DNA of 64,000 bases from Lysinimonas soli (GTDB lineage Bacteria > Actinomycetota > Actinomycetes > Actinomycetales > Microbacteriaceae): assembly GCF_042655435.1 (NCBI RefSeq), contig NZ_JBHSMG010000004.1, forward strand, positions 1 through 64,000. The letters run 5' to 3'. The position numbers were made by a program, and so were the translations under genes. Of this stretch, positions 32,537 to 40,313 are shown one piece after another. Position 1 is the first letter of the stretch. Every line of letters begins with the position of its first letter. The notes under the pieces were generated by a model. That model saw only the letters and a list, made by a program, of their open reading frames with translations, was not told the DNA's origin and made no database searches.

Positions 32537-34666
32537 CTACCGGCTGAACCGCATCCGCCGCAGCAGCTGCGCGTTGAGCGCGACCACGATCGTCGAGACC
32601 GACATGACCGCCGCGCCCACCGCGGGCGGCATGACGAAGCCCACCCCGGCCAGAACCCCCGCCGCGAGCGGAAGCCCGATGACGTTGTAGCCGGTGGCCC
32701 AGGCCAGGTTCTGCAGCATCTTGCGGTAGCTCGCGCGGCTCAGCGTGATCGTGTCGGCGACCCCGCGCGGGTCGCTCGAGGCGAGCACGACGCCGGCGGA
32801 TTCGATCGCGACGTCCGTTCCCGCTCCGATCGCGATGCCGAGGTCGGCCCGCGCCAGCGCGGGCGCGTCGTTCACACCGTCGCCCACCATCGCGACCCGC
32901 TTCGATCCCTCGGCCTGCAGCCGGGCGACGACGTCCGACTTCTGCCCCGGCAGCACCTCGGCGAACACCTCGGTGATGCCGAGCCGGCCGGCGACCCAGT
33001 TCGCGACCTCGTGCGAGTCGCCGGTGAGCATGGCGACCCGGATGCCGCGCTTGCGCAGCAGGGCGACGGCCTCGACCGATTCGGGCCGGATCGTGTCGGC
33101 GAGTGCGAACATGCCGAGCACGCGCGCCTCCTCGGGCCCCGTGCCCGCGGTCTCGTCGATGAGGTAGACCAGCGTCGCGCCGTCGGGGGCGAGCTCGCGC
33201 GCGCCGTGGATGAGTGCCGGATCGAGACGGATGCCGCGTTCCGTCACGAGACGCGCGCTCGCCATCGTCAGCGTGCGGCCCGCGACCGTCGCAGTCGCGC
33301 CGCGTCCCGCGAGCGACTGGAACGCGGTCGCCGGGTCGAGACCCAGCTCCTTCTGCCGGGCCGCATCCACGATGGCGCGCGCGATCGGGTGCTCCGACTT
33401 CGACTCGACGGAGGCGGCCAGCGCCAGCAGCGCGTCCTCCCCCGCGTCGGCACCGCCGGGGGTGGGCACGACCCGCACGAGCCCCTGCTTGCCGGTCGTG
33501 AGCGTTCCGGTCTTGTCGAAGAGCACGACGTCGATGTCACGCGCCTCCTCCAGTGCGGCGCGGTCCCGCACCAGGATGCCGCGACGGGCCCCGATCGCGG
33601 TCGTGAGCTGCGCGACCAGCGGGATGGCGAGTCCGAGCGCGTGCGGGCACGCGATCACGAGCACCGTGACGACGCGCTCGAGCACGAACGCCGGGTCACC
33701 GGGGCGCAGCAGCAGCCACACGATCAGGGTCACGGCGGCGGCGGCGATCGCCAGGTAGAACAGCCAGCCGGCGGCGCGGTCGGCGAGCAGTTGCGCCCCC
33801 GACTTGCTCGCCTGCGCCTCGGCCACGAGCCGCATGACGCCCGCGATCGCGGTGTCGTCGCCGAGCTTGGTGACCTTGACGGTCAGGGCGCCGGTCGCGC
33901 CGTCACCACCGACGTTGACGCTTCCCGCGACGACGGATGCGCCGATCGCCTTCGCGACAGGAGCCGACTCGCCCGTGAGCAGCGACTCGTCCAGCTGCGA
34001 CTCGCCGTCGACGACCTCGCCGTCGACGGGGACCGCGGCGCCGGGCCGCACGATCACGAGATCGCCGAGCGAGAGCGACCCGACCGGCATCGTCATGGTG
34101 TGCTCGCCGTGCACGACCTCGGCCTCGTCGGGGATGAGCTTGGCGAGTTCGCCGAGCGCGTCCGACGCGCCCATCACGGCGCTCATCTCGATCCAGTGCC
34201 CGAGCAGCATGATGACGATGAGCGTCGCAAGCTCCCACCAGAAGTCCATGCCCGGCAAGCCGAAGGTCACCGCGAGCGAGTAGCCGAATGCCACCAGGAT
34301 CGCGAGCGAGATCAGGGTCATCATGCCCGGCTGCCGACCCCGCAGCTCCGACACGGCGCCCGTCAGAAACACGCGCCCACCGATCAGGAAGATCGCGGCG
34401 CCGAAGACGGCGGGGATCCACTGACTGCCCGGGAAGCGCGGGCCGCCGAGGCCCAGGATGTCCTGCAGGCCGGTCGAGAACAGAAGGGTCGGCACCGCGA
34501 GAACCAGGCAGACCCAGAACAGCCGGCGGAAGACATTCGGGTCGTGGCCCATCGCGGCGTGGTCGTGCGCGCTGTGGCCCATCGCGGCGTGGTCCATCGT
34601 GCTGTGGTCCATGGCTCCGTGATCATGCACCGCGTGGTCGTGGTCCATGTGCTCTGACTGCGTCAT
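32537..34666 (-). CDS. copB: Copper-translocating P-type ATPase, CPH type
   Basis: A 709-residue P1B-ATPase that exports copper or silver. The first 41 residues contain 11 His in MDH/MGH-type repeats instead of a CxxC domain. The transmembrane metal motif is CPH (Cys340-Pro-His342), which defines the CopB class. Asp384 in DKTGT is phosphorylated, LLTGES is the actuator loop, and HP and GDGVND follow. The ATG overlaps the csoR stop (ATGA), so both come from one CsoR-controlled transcript. Confidence 0.93.
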   Translation of the reverse strand: MTQSEHMDHDHAVHDHGAMDHSTMDHAAMGHSAHDHAAMGHDPNVFRRLFWVCLVLAVPTLLFSTGLQDILGLGGPRFPGSQWIPAVFGAAIFLIGGRVFLTGAVSELRGRQPGMMTLISLAILVAFGYSLAVTFGLPGMDFWWELATLIVIMLLGHWIEMSAVMGASDALGELAKLIPDEAEVVHGEHTMTMPVGSLSLGDLVIVRPGAAVPVDGEVVDGESQLDESLLTGESAPVAKAIGASVVAGSVNVGGDGATGALTVKVTKLGDDTAIAGVMRLVAEAQASKSGAQLLADRAAGWLFYLAIAAAAVTLIVWLLLRPGDPAFVLERVVTVLVIACPHALGLAIPLVAQLTTAIGARRGILVRDRAALEEARDIDVVLFDKTGTLTTGKQGLVRVVPTPGGADAGEDALLALAASVESKSEHPIARAIVDAARQKELGLDPATAFQSLAGRGATATVAGRTLTMASARLVTERGIRLDPALIHGARELAPDGATLVYLIDETAGTGPEEARVLGMFALADTIRPESVEAVALLRKRGIRVAMLTGDSHEVANWVAGRLGITEVFAEVLPGQKSDVVARLQAEGSKRVAMVGDGVNDAPALARADLGIAIGAGTDVAIESAGVVLASSDPRGVADTITLSRASYRKMLQNLAWATGYNVIGLPLAAGVLAGVGFVMPPAVGAAVMSVSTIVVALNAQLLRRMRFSR

Positions 34667-34950
34667 GCGGATGCTCCTCGGTTGTTCTGCAGTTCGAAGA
34701 CGGTCAGGAGTTCGGCCACCGCGGCATCCCGCCGCTCACCGCCCGCGTCGAACATGTCGGCGACGTGCGTTCGCAGGTGGTTCTCGACCAGGAGCTTGTT
34801 GAGGCTGCTGAGCGACTTCTGGATGGCGAGGGTCTGCGTGATGATGTCGACGCAGTAGGCCTCGTCGTCGATCATCTTCTCGACGCCGCGCAGCTGCCCC
34901 TCGAGGATGCGCGCTCGGTGCAACGCCCGCTTCTTGATGTCCGCGATCAT
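34663..34950 (-). CDS. csoR: Copper-sensing repressor, CsoR family with C-H-H ligands
   Basis: A 95-residue all-helical repressor. The copper ligands align to Cys33 (AYCVDII), His58 and His62 (NHLRTH). The third ligand, Cys in mycobacterial CsoR, is His here, as reported for the Thermus CsoR. A TATACT -10 box lies 6 nt before the ATG and is overlapped by the palindromic operator, so it should repress itself and copB when copper is low. Confidence 0.9.
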   Translation of the reverse strand: MIADIKKRALHRARILEGQLRGVEKMIDDEAYCVDIITQTLAIQKSLSSLNKLLVENHLRTHVADMFDAGGERRDAAVAELLTVFELQNNRGASA

Positions 34951-34956
34951 GCGGCG

Positions 34957-34962
34957 AGTATA
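34957..34962 (-). promoter_or_regulatory. -10 element of csoR-copB
   Basis: TATACT on the minus strand, 6 nt before the csoR ATG. It is leaderless and overlaps the CsoR operator. Confidence 0.55.
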
Positions 34963-34976
34963 CCCCCTAGGGGTAT
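34960..34976. promoter_or_regulatory. CsoR operator
   Basis: ATACCCCCTAGGGGTAT: perfect 7-bp arms around CTA, matching the known G/C-tract palindrome bound by CsoR proteins. It covers the csoR -10 box and the expected -35 position of the divergent metallo-hydrolase gene. Confidence 0.75.
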
Positions 34977-34985
34977 CTGGCGGCG

Positions 34986-34991
34986 TACAGT
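34986..34991 (+). promoter_or_regulatory. -10 element of the metallo-hydrolase gene
   Basis: TACAGT with 7 nt to the GTG at 34999. Confidence 0.4.
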
Positions 34992-34998
34992 CGCAAGA

Positions 34999-35631
34999 GT
35001 GAAGGTCACCAAATACGAACACTCCACGCTCGTCATCTCCTCGGCCGACAAGAAGCTCGTGGTCGATCCGGGGGTCTTCCTCACTCCCCCCGACTTCGGC
35101 AACACGGTCGCCGTCGTGATCACCCACGAGCACGCCGATCACTGGAGCGAGCAGAACCTCGCGGCGATCCTCGAGAAGTCGCCCGACGCGAAGATCTTCG
35201 GACCGCAGGGCGTCGCCGACGCGGCGTCCGGCTTCGAGATCACCGTCGTGAACGCCGGCGACCGCGTCACGGTCGATCCCTTCACCCTGGAGTTCTTCGG
35301 CGAGAAGCACGCCGTCATCCACGAGAGCATCCCCGTCGTCGACAACGTCGGCGTGCTGGTCAACGACGAGCTGTACTACGGCGGCGACTCGTACACCGTG
35401 CCCTCGAAGGCGGTCGGAACGCTCGCGGCCCCCGTGGGAGCGCCGTGGCTCAAGATCGGCGAGGCGATGGACTACGTGCTCGAGATCAAGCCCAAGCGCG
35501 CCTTCTACATCCACGACATGACTCTCTCGGCCGCAGGCAAGGGCATGGCGAGCGATCGGCTGAAGTGGGCGACCGAGCAGAATGGCGGAGAATACCTCCC
35601 CCTCGAGGTCGGCGACTCCCTCGACCTGTAG
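34999..35631 (+). CDS. MBL fold metallo-hydrolase
   Basis: A 210-residue metallo-beta-lactamase-fold protein of the UlaG-like short type. The metal-binding motif THEHADHW has His43, His45, Asp47 and His48, and further ligands are likely in YGGDSYT and YIHDMTLS. The GTG start is set by a TACAGT box 7 nt upstream. It is divergent from csoR-copB across 48 bp with the CsoR operator between them, so copper control is possible. The substrate is unknown. Confidence 0.85.
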   Translation: MKVTKYEHSTLVISSADKKLVVDPGVFLTPPDFGNTVAVVITHEHADHWSEQNLAAILEKSPDAKIFGPQGVADAASGFEITVVNAGDRVTVDPFTLEFFGEKHAVIHESIPVVDNVGVLVNDELYYGGDSYTVPSKAVGTLAAPVGAPWLKIGEAMDYVLEIKPKRAFYIHDMTLSAAGKGMASDRLKWATEQNGGEYLPLEVGDSLDL

Positions 35632-35729
35632 GCGCTCGCTCCCCCGCGCACGGCCCGACCGTCCGCGCCCGGTCGGATACCATGATCAGACCTCAGCATT
35701 TCCGCTCGCTCTGATTCAGGACCACCGCT

Positions 35730-37088
35730 GTGTCGAACTACGATCCGAATGACGGATTCTCGGACTTCACCGAGATGCTGCGCCGCGCCGAGGCCCAGGA
35801 CCGCCAGCGCCCCAGCCGGCCCGCGGAACCGGATCCGGTCGAGCGTCGCCGCCGCCGTCGTCGTGGGCGCGTGGCCGGCCTCGTCGTCGGCCTCGTAGTG
35901 CTCGCCGTCGTCGGCACCTACATCCCACTGGCGCTGACGGCTCCCATCGGCGCGGCCGCCTCGACCGTCCACCGTCCCGACGTGACGCCGCCCGCCGCGA
36001 CGACCCTCGCGATGCCGCCGGAGGGCGAGTCGGCCCTGAGCGTCGCCGGGGCGGATGACTACCTGGGCGCGAGCGCGAGCGGCATTCTCGCCTCGAGCGG
36101 CGGTGACTCTCCCCTGCCGATCGCGAGCATCAGCAAGCTGATCACCGCGATGGTCGTGCTCGACGCCAAGCCGTTGCGCTCCGGAGCCGGTCCCACCCTC
36201 ACCTTCGACAAGGCCGATCACGCGCTCTACGACAAGTACTACCTGCTCAACGCCACGATCGCGGCGATGCCGACGGGCAGCACGATGTCGGAGCACGATG
36301 CCATCGAGACGATGCTCGTCGTCTCGGCCTGCAACTACGCCGAAGCGATCGCCGACTGGGCGTTCGGATCGAACGCCGGGTTCGTGAGCGCCACCAAGCG
36401 GTGGCTGAAGGCGCACGGCCTCGGCGGCACGACCATGGTCGAGCCGACGGGGATCGACGACCGCAACACCAGCACCCCGAGCGACCTGATCGCCATCGGC
36501 AAGCTCGCCATGGCGAACCCGGCGGTCGCCGAGATCGTGGCGAAGATCCGCCTCGACGTGCCGGCGCTGGGGGGTCTGCCGAACACGAACGACCTGCTCG
36601 GGTCGGACGGGATCAACGGGATCAAGACCGGCACCCTCGATTCGGCGGGGTCGGACCTGCTGTTCTCCGCCACGATGTCGGTCGGCACCTCCACCCCGCT
36701 GACCATCATTGGCGTGGTACTCGGCGGAGACACCCACAGCTCGGTCAACGCCGATGTGCGTGCCCTGCTCACGAGCCTCGGCTCGGGCTTCCATGAGGTC
36801 TCGCTCGCGACCGAGGGGCAGCAGGTCGGCACCTATTCGACACCCTGGGGAAGCAAAGCCACGATGGTGCTGGGCTCGAGCGCCTCGGTGTTCACCTGGT
36901 CGAACACGCCCATCACATCGACGATGACGACCACGACTCTCAAGACCGGTGCCGACGGCGAGAAGGTCGGCACCGTGACCTGGAAGGCCGGCAAGAACAC
37001 GGTGTCGGTACCGGTCGTGTTGAAGGGCAGCATCAAGCCGCCGAGCGCCTGGTGGCGGCTCACCCATCCGCAGCAGCTGTGGAAGTAG
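35730..37088 (+). CDS. D-alanyl-D-alanine carboxypeptidase (S11 family)
   Basis: A 452-residue membrane-anchored penicillin-binding protein. A basic cytosolic stretch (RRRRRRRGR) precedes one transmembrane helix (about 48-70). The extracytoplasmic catalytic domain has the SxxK motif SISK with Ser133 and Lys136, SACN as the SxN motif, and KTGT. The C-terminal region is beta-rich. It trims peptidoglycan stem peptides. The GTG start follows a weak ribosome site. Confidence 0.88.
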   Translation: MSNYDPNDGFSDFTEMLRRAEAQDRQRPSRPAEPDPVERRRRRRRGRVAGLVVGLVVLAVVGTYIPLALTAPIGAAASTVHRPDVTPPAATTLAMPPEGESALSVAGADDYLGASASGILASSGGDSPLPIASISKLITAMVVLDAKPLRSGAGPTLTFDKADHALYDKYYLLNATIAAMPTGSTMSEHDAIETMLVVSACNYAEAIADWAFGSNAGFVSATKRWLKAHGLGGTTMVEPTGIDDRNTSTPSDLIAIGKLAMANPAVAEIVAKIRLDVPALGGLPNTNDLLGSDGINGIKTGTLDSAGSDLLFSATMSVGTSTPLTIIGVVLGGDTHSSVNADVRALLTSLGSGFHEVSLATEGQQVGTYSTPWGSKATMVLGSSASVFTWSNTPITSTMTTTTLKTGADGEKVGTVTWKAGKNTVSVPVVLKGSIKPPSAWWRLTHPQQLWK

Positions 37089-37114
37089 CTGTCGCAGTCG
37101 TCGGTGGCGATCGC

Positions 37115-37120
37115 TAGTCT
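37115..37120 (+). promoter_or_regulatory. -10 element of a probable leaderless GNAT promoter
   Basis: TAGTCT with 6 nt to the ATG at 37127. Confidence 0.45.
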
Positions 37121-37126
37121 CGCGGA

Positions 37127-37768
37127 ATGAGCGAACTGCGGATCGTTTCGGTCGTCGACGCCCCCTGGGACGATGTGCGCACGGTGTTCGGCACGCGCGG
37201 CGATCCCGCCAGGTGCTGGTGCCAGTTCTTCAAGACGGATGCCGCCGCCTGGAAGCAGCAAGGCGCCGCGGCCTTCGAGGGCGCCCTGTGCGAGCAGGTC
37301 GACGCGGCGCGTGCGTCCCATTCCGCGGGACCGGGGGTTCTCGCGTATCTCGGCTCCGGCTTGGAGCCCGGCTCCGGCTCTGAGAGCTGGGAGCCGGTCG
37401 GCTGGGCGGCGGTCGAGCCGCGCTCGGCGTATCCGCTCATCCTGCGCGGACGAGCGATCGCAGGCAGCATCGATCCGGTCGACGGCGCCGACGCGGCATC
37501 CGTCTGGGCGATCACCTGCTTCGTGGTCCGCGTCGGATTCCGCCGCCGCGGCGTGGCTGGCGCCCTGCTGAGCGGGGCGGTCGCCGAGGCCCGGCGCGGG
37601 GGCGCACGGGTCGTCGAGGCCTACCCGGTCGACACCGCGGGCGAGAAGGTCAGCTCGGCCGATCTCTACCACGGGCCGCTGTCGGCCTTCCTGGCGGCAG
37701 GCTTCGAGATCAGCGGACGACCCCTCGACGGCCGCGCCGTCGTGCGGCTGGCGCTATCCGGGTCGTAG
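37127..37768 (+). CDS. GNAT family N-acetyltransferase
   Basis: A 213-residue acetyl-CoA-dependent transferase. The CoA-binding motif A is ITCFVVRVGFRRRGVAGALLSGAVAEARRGGARVVEAYP. The N-terminal half has CWCQFFK, often seen in small-molecule-modifying members. The 3' end overlaps the convergent DUF1232 gene by 15 bp. The acceptor is unknown. Confidence 0.82.
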   Translation: MSELRIVSVVDAPWDDVRTVFGTRGDPARCWCQFFKTDAAAWKQQGAAAFEGALCEQVDAARASHSAGPGVLAYLGSGLEPGSGSESWEPVGWAAVEPRSAYPLILRGRAIAGSIDPVDGADAASVWAITCFVVRVGFRRRGVAGALLSGAVAEARRGGARVVEAYPVDTAGEKVSSADLYHGPLSAFLAAGFEISGRPLDGRAVVRLALSGS

Positions 37769-38173
37769 GCCGGCCAGCCGGAGCACCGCAGCGAGGCCCT
37801 CCGGCGTACCCGGCCAGTGCCGGCGGATCGCCTCCGGCCCGGCCCGCCGGACCGCGAACCGCAGGGCGATCGCGACCACGATGGCATCGTCGGCGTACCC
37901 GAGCACGGGGATGAAGTCGGGAATCAGATCGATCGGCGACAGCAGGTAGACCAGCAGGGCACCCAAACAGATGCGAACGCCGATCGAGACCGTGCGGTCG
38001 CCCGCCAGGCGCGTGAGCAGCCGCGCGACATCCGGGGCGAGACGCAGGAGGTCTCGCAGACTCGCCGCTTCGGGATGACGACGCTGCTCGGTCCAGAGGA
38101 ACAGCACGAGGAGAAGCCACAGCATGACCAGGCCGCCGACGACACCGAGAGCGAGCTGCCACCACTGGGTCAT
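37754..38173 (-). CDS. DUF1232 (YkvA-like) membrane protein
   Basis: A 139-residue protein with an N-terminal transmembrane helix (about 4-27). The DUF1232 core is VSIGVRICLGALLVYLLSPI followed by DLIPDFIPVLGYADDAIVVA. Its function is unknown. It is divergent from a frameshifted HTH gene. Confidence 0.85.
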   Translation of the reverse strand: MTQWWQLALGVVGGLVMLWLLLVLFLWTEQRRHPEAASLRDLLRLAPDVARLLTRLAGDRTVSIGVRICLGALLVYLLSPIDLIPDFIPVLGYADDAIVVAIALRFAVRRAGPEAIRRHWPGTPEGLAAVLRLAGLRPG

Positions 38174-38182
38174 GAGTCGATC

Positions 38183-38760
38183 ATGTGCTTCGGTTTGAGC
38201 AAAGCAACAGTTGCTGGCTCGGTAACGAAATATTCAAACCTAGACCTTGAGGCCCTGGTAGACGCCCTCGCTCGATTCACGCGGCCGCAGCACCCGGAGA
38301 AGACCCTCGAGGAACTCGTCCGAGTATACGAGCGGATCCAGGCGAGCCCGAGAGCAGCCGAGAAGGCGTATGAGGTGCACATCCACAATGTCGAGCGACG
38401 GCTCGGGAGCACGCGCGTCGCGGATCTTGTCGCTGAGTACGAGGGCGGACTGGCCGCGGAAGCCCTCGCAAAGGAATACGGCGCGCCGCCTCAACGGTGC
38501 CGCGGCTGGTGCGCAGAGCCGGCGGAGAGGTTCGGAAGCAAGCCCCTTCGGACGGGGTACTGGCGGAAGCAGCCCGTCTCTACCAAGAGGGGACATCACT
38601 CCAGCAGCTCGCGGATCAGCTTGGCGTTCCGAAATCGACGCTGCGGCGCAAACTCAGCGAGTCCGGGGTCGTAATGGGCCGGCCGTCAAGCCGCACGGTC
38701 CTCATCATCGAGACGGATCCGCTCCAGCGCCAGCAGGAGCTTCCGCACATCCGGGTCTAG
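38183..38760 (+). pseudogene. Frameshifted helix-turn-helix (recombinase-like) gene
   Basis: Two frames fit together as one protein. The first (to about 38485) ends ...LVAEYEGGLAAEALAKEYG, the start of an HTH. The second resumes with STVPRLVRRAGGEV and continues KQAPSDGVLAEAARLYQEGTS and QQLADQLGVPKSTLRRKL, a second HTH, to the stop at 38760. A single-base loss in the GC-rich run near 38483-38492 would explain the break. The restored product of about 190 residues would carry tandem resolvase-type HTH motifs. It may be a real pseudogene or an assembly error. Confidence 0.5.
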
Positions 38761-38783
38761 GTCCATAACGGTCATCGCCTCAC

Positions 38784-39014
38784 TCAAGATGTCCGGGAAA
38801 CCGGGTCAGGCTCCGTAATCGCTTGCGCCTGAGGGGCGGCCTGGGCCGCCTCAGCGGGGAGCGGCGTCAGCACCCCGACGACCAGTGCCGCAACCGCGAC
38901 AATCGGAATCAGCACACGACGGGCGGAGGACACACGAGCCACGACAACATCCCAGCGAAGAGAAGCCACGAGCTGCCAATGGTTCGCCCGACCAACAACG
39001 CTCCAACGCGTCAC
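38784..39014 (-). CDS. Small putative secreted protein
   Basis: A 76-codon frame with a convincing signal peptide: basic SSARR, hydrophobic VLIPIVAVAALVVGVLTPL and an AEAAQA cleavage region. It stops about 20 residues after the predicted cut. The start is uncertain (GTG at 39014 or GTG at 38942). It may be the truncated front of a larger exported protein, since the surroundings are decayed. Confidence 0.35.
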   Translation of the reverse strand: MTRWSVVGRANHWQLVASLRWDVVVARVSSARRVLIPIVAVAALVVGVLTPLPAEAAQAAPQAQAITEPDPVSRTS

Positions 39015-39113
39015 CGGTGAGGAAACGTTAGTACCCGAAAAGCGTTACCTGAGAACTCCCCATGTGAACATCTGATTACGCGTCTACCCCAGAACGGGTG
39101 CCATTAAAATCCG

Positions 39114-39275
39114 GACGCTCTCACCGAAATCACTCATCTCCCACCGCACTTGCGAGAACGAATAGCGGAGATCGCCGACTCTGGAAGCGAGTCTCCGCAG
39201 CGCAATGTTCGCCCGCCCCGAACGCGAGAAGGAAGTCCAGGTCACCGATTGCCTCGCGCAGCTGTGTGTGGCTAG
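39114..39275 (+). pseudogene. Possible remnant of a DUF559-like endonuclease-domain protein
   Basis: The frame reading LTEITHLPPHLRERIAEIAD and then SGSESPQRN resembles the stretch ahead of the nuclease core in actinobacterial DUF559-type proteins. A neighbouring frame continues FARPEREKEVQV, as if a frameshift followed. There is no intact start or core. The rest of 39,015-39,560 holds no gene I can support and is less GC-rich than its surroundings. Confidence 0.25.
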
Positions 39276-39562
39276 GGGTGGCCAAAGCGTTCCGATCTAG
39301 TCCCGAACGTCGCCTCCAGGGAGGCGGGGATTACCAGTTCCTGCATCAGGCAGTTGGTATCTCTTGCCGTTGCGTCGGTTGATCGATCGCTGATCACCTA
39401 TTCCGCTGGCGACCTAAACCCGCCCGCACGATCGTTCACTCCGACCGGGGAGCCCTCCGGGTCAGGCTCACGGTTCCTGGCCCGCAAAGCTCAGTTATTC
39501 TTTGGAATTGGGCGCCGTTCGCGCCGCGTCGCCCGATATCTCGACGTCACTTCAGAGTGAGC

Positions 39563-39602
39563 AGGAAACAAAAAGGGACGGCGCCACACGCGTCGTCCCT
39601 TT
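39563..39602 (-). terminator. Intrinsic terminator of tRNA-Gln
   Basis: Minus-strand stem AAAGGGACGACG/CGCCGTCCCTTT (12 bp, one mismatch) followed by TTTTTGTTT. It is a textbook Rho-independent terminator about 65 bp after the tRNA. Confidence 0.8.
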
Positions 39603-39666
39603 GGATGAATATCTTGGGCTACTTTGGCGCTCTTTTCGCGCCTTGGTTTGAGTAAGCCAACCTTGG

Positions 39667-39738
39667 CTGGGGTACCTGGACTCGAACCAAGAACAACTGA
39701 ACCAGAATCAGCCGTGTTGCCAATTACACCATACCCCA
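39667..39738 (-). tRNA. tRNA-Gln (CTG)
   Basis: A 72-nt cloverleaf. The acceptor TGGGGTA pairs with TACCCCA, the discriminator is G, the T-arm is GGTTCGAGTCC, and the anticodon loop TTCTGGT gives CTG. The CCA end is encoded (39664-39666). Confidence 0.95.
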
Positions 39739-39845
39739 TCGAAAACCCTGGTCAGAGGGCAGTTTCGAAGTTTGACCCCTCACACCGTCGTGAGACGGAT
39801 GCGCGGCGGGCCGTCGTCCAGCATACGACATGACACACTCCCTTC

Positions 39846-40313
39846 ATGACTCGACCCCTCGCCGACTGGCACGCCGACCACCGCAAGACCCTGACCAAGG
39901 GCGACAAGGCCGCGGACCGCCTGCGCAACGTCATGGGCAGCTGGTTCTTCGTCGGCGGCTTCGTCGCCTTCATGATCGTCTGGGCGATCGTCAACAGCTT
40001 CAAGATCGCCTGGGATCCGTACCCGTTCATCCTGCTGAACCTGTTCCTCAGCATGCTGGCCGGCCTGCAGGGCGCGATCCTGCTCATCGCCGCGAAACGC
40101 CAGGATGCGATCGCCGCCGCCCTCTCGACGCACGACTATCAAACGAACAAGGCCGCCAAGAAGGAGATCGAGGAGCTCATGGCGATCAACCGCGCCCAGC
40201 TCGAACTGCTCAACCAGCTGTGCGGCAGGCCGGCCGACTCCGCCGAGACGACGAAGCGGGTCGAGAGGGCCCGATCCGCCGGCACGGGGACGGTCGTCGA
40301 GGGCTCGGCCTAA
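39846..40313 (+). CDS. DUF1003 membrane protein
   Basis: A 155-residue protein of unknown function. The family core is present: GDKAADRLRNVMGSWFF, two transmembrane helices (about 32-52 and 61-83) and NRAQLELLNQL. It ends in a charged coiled tail. It overlaps convergent gltX by 4 bp. Confidence 0.85.
   Translation: MTRPLADWHADHRKTLTKGDKAADRLRNVMGSWFFVGGFVAFMIVWAIVNSFKIAWDPYPFILLNLFLSMLAGLQGAILLIAAKRQDAIAAALSTHDYQTNKAAKKEIEELMAINRAQLELLNQLCGRPADSAETTKRVERARSAGTGTVVEGSA

Noticed and set aside
34540..34660. Short direct repeats in the copB 5' end
   Set aside because: They encode the MDH/MGH histidine repeats of the metal-binding N-terminus and are not an independent element.
38204..38214. Palindrome GCAACAGTTGC near the broken HTH gene
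   Set aside because: It is short and isolated, with no second copy or promoter relationship that I can see.
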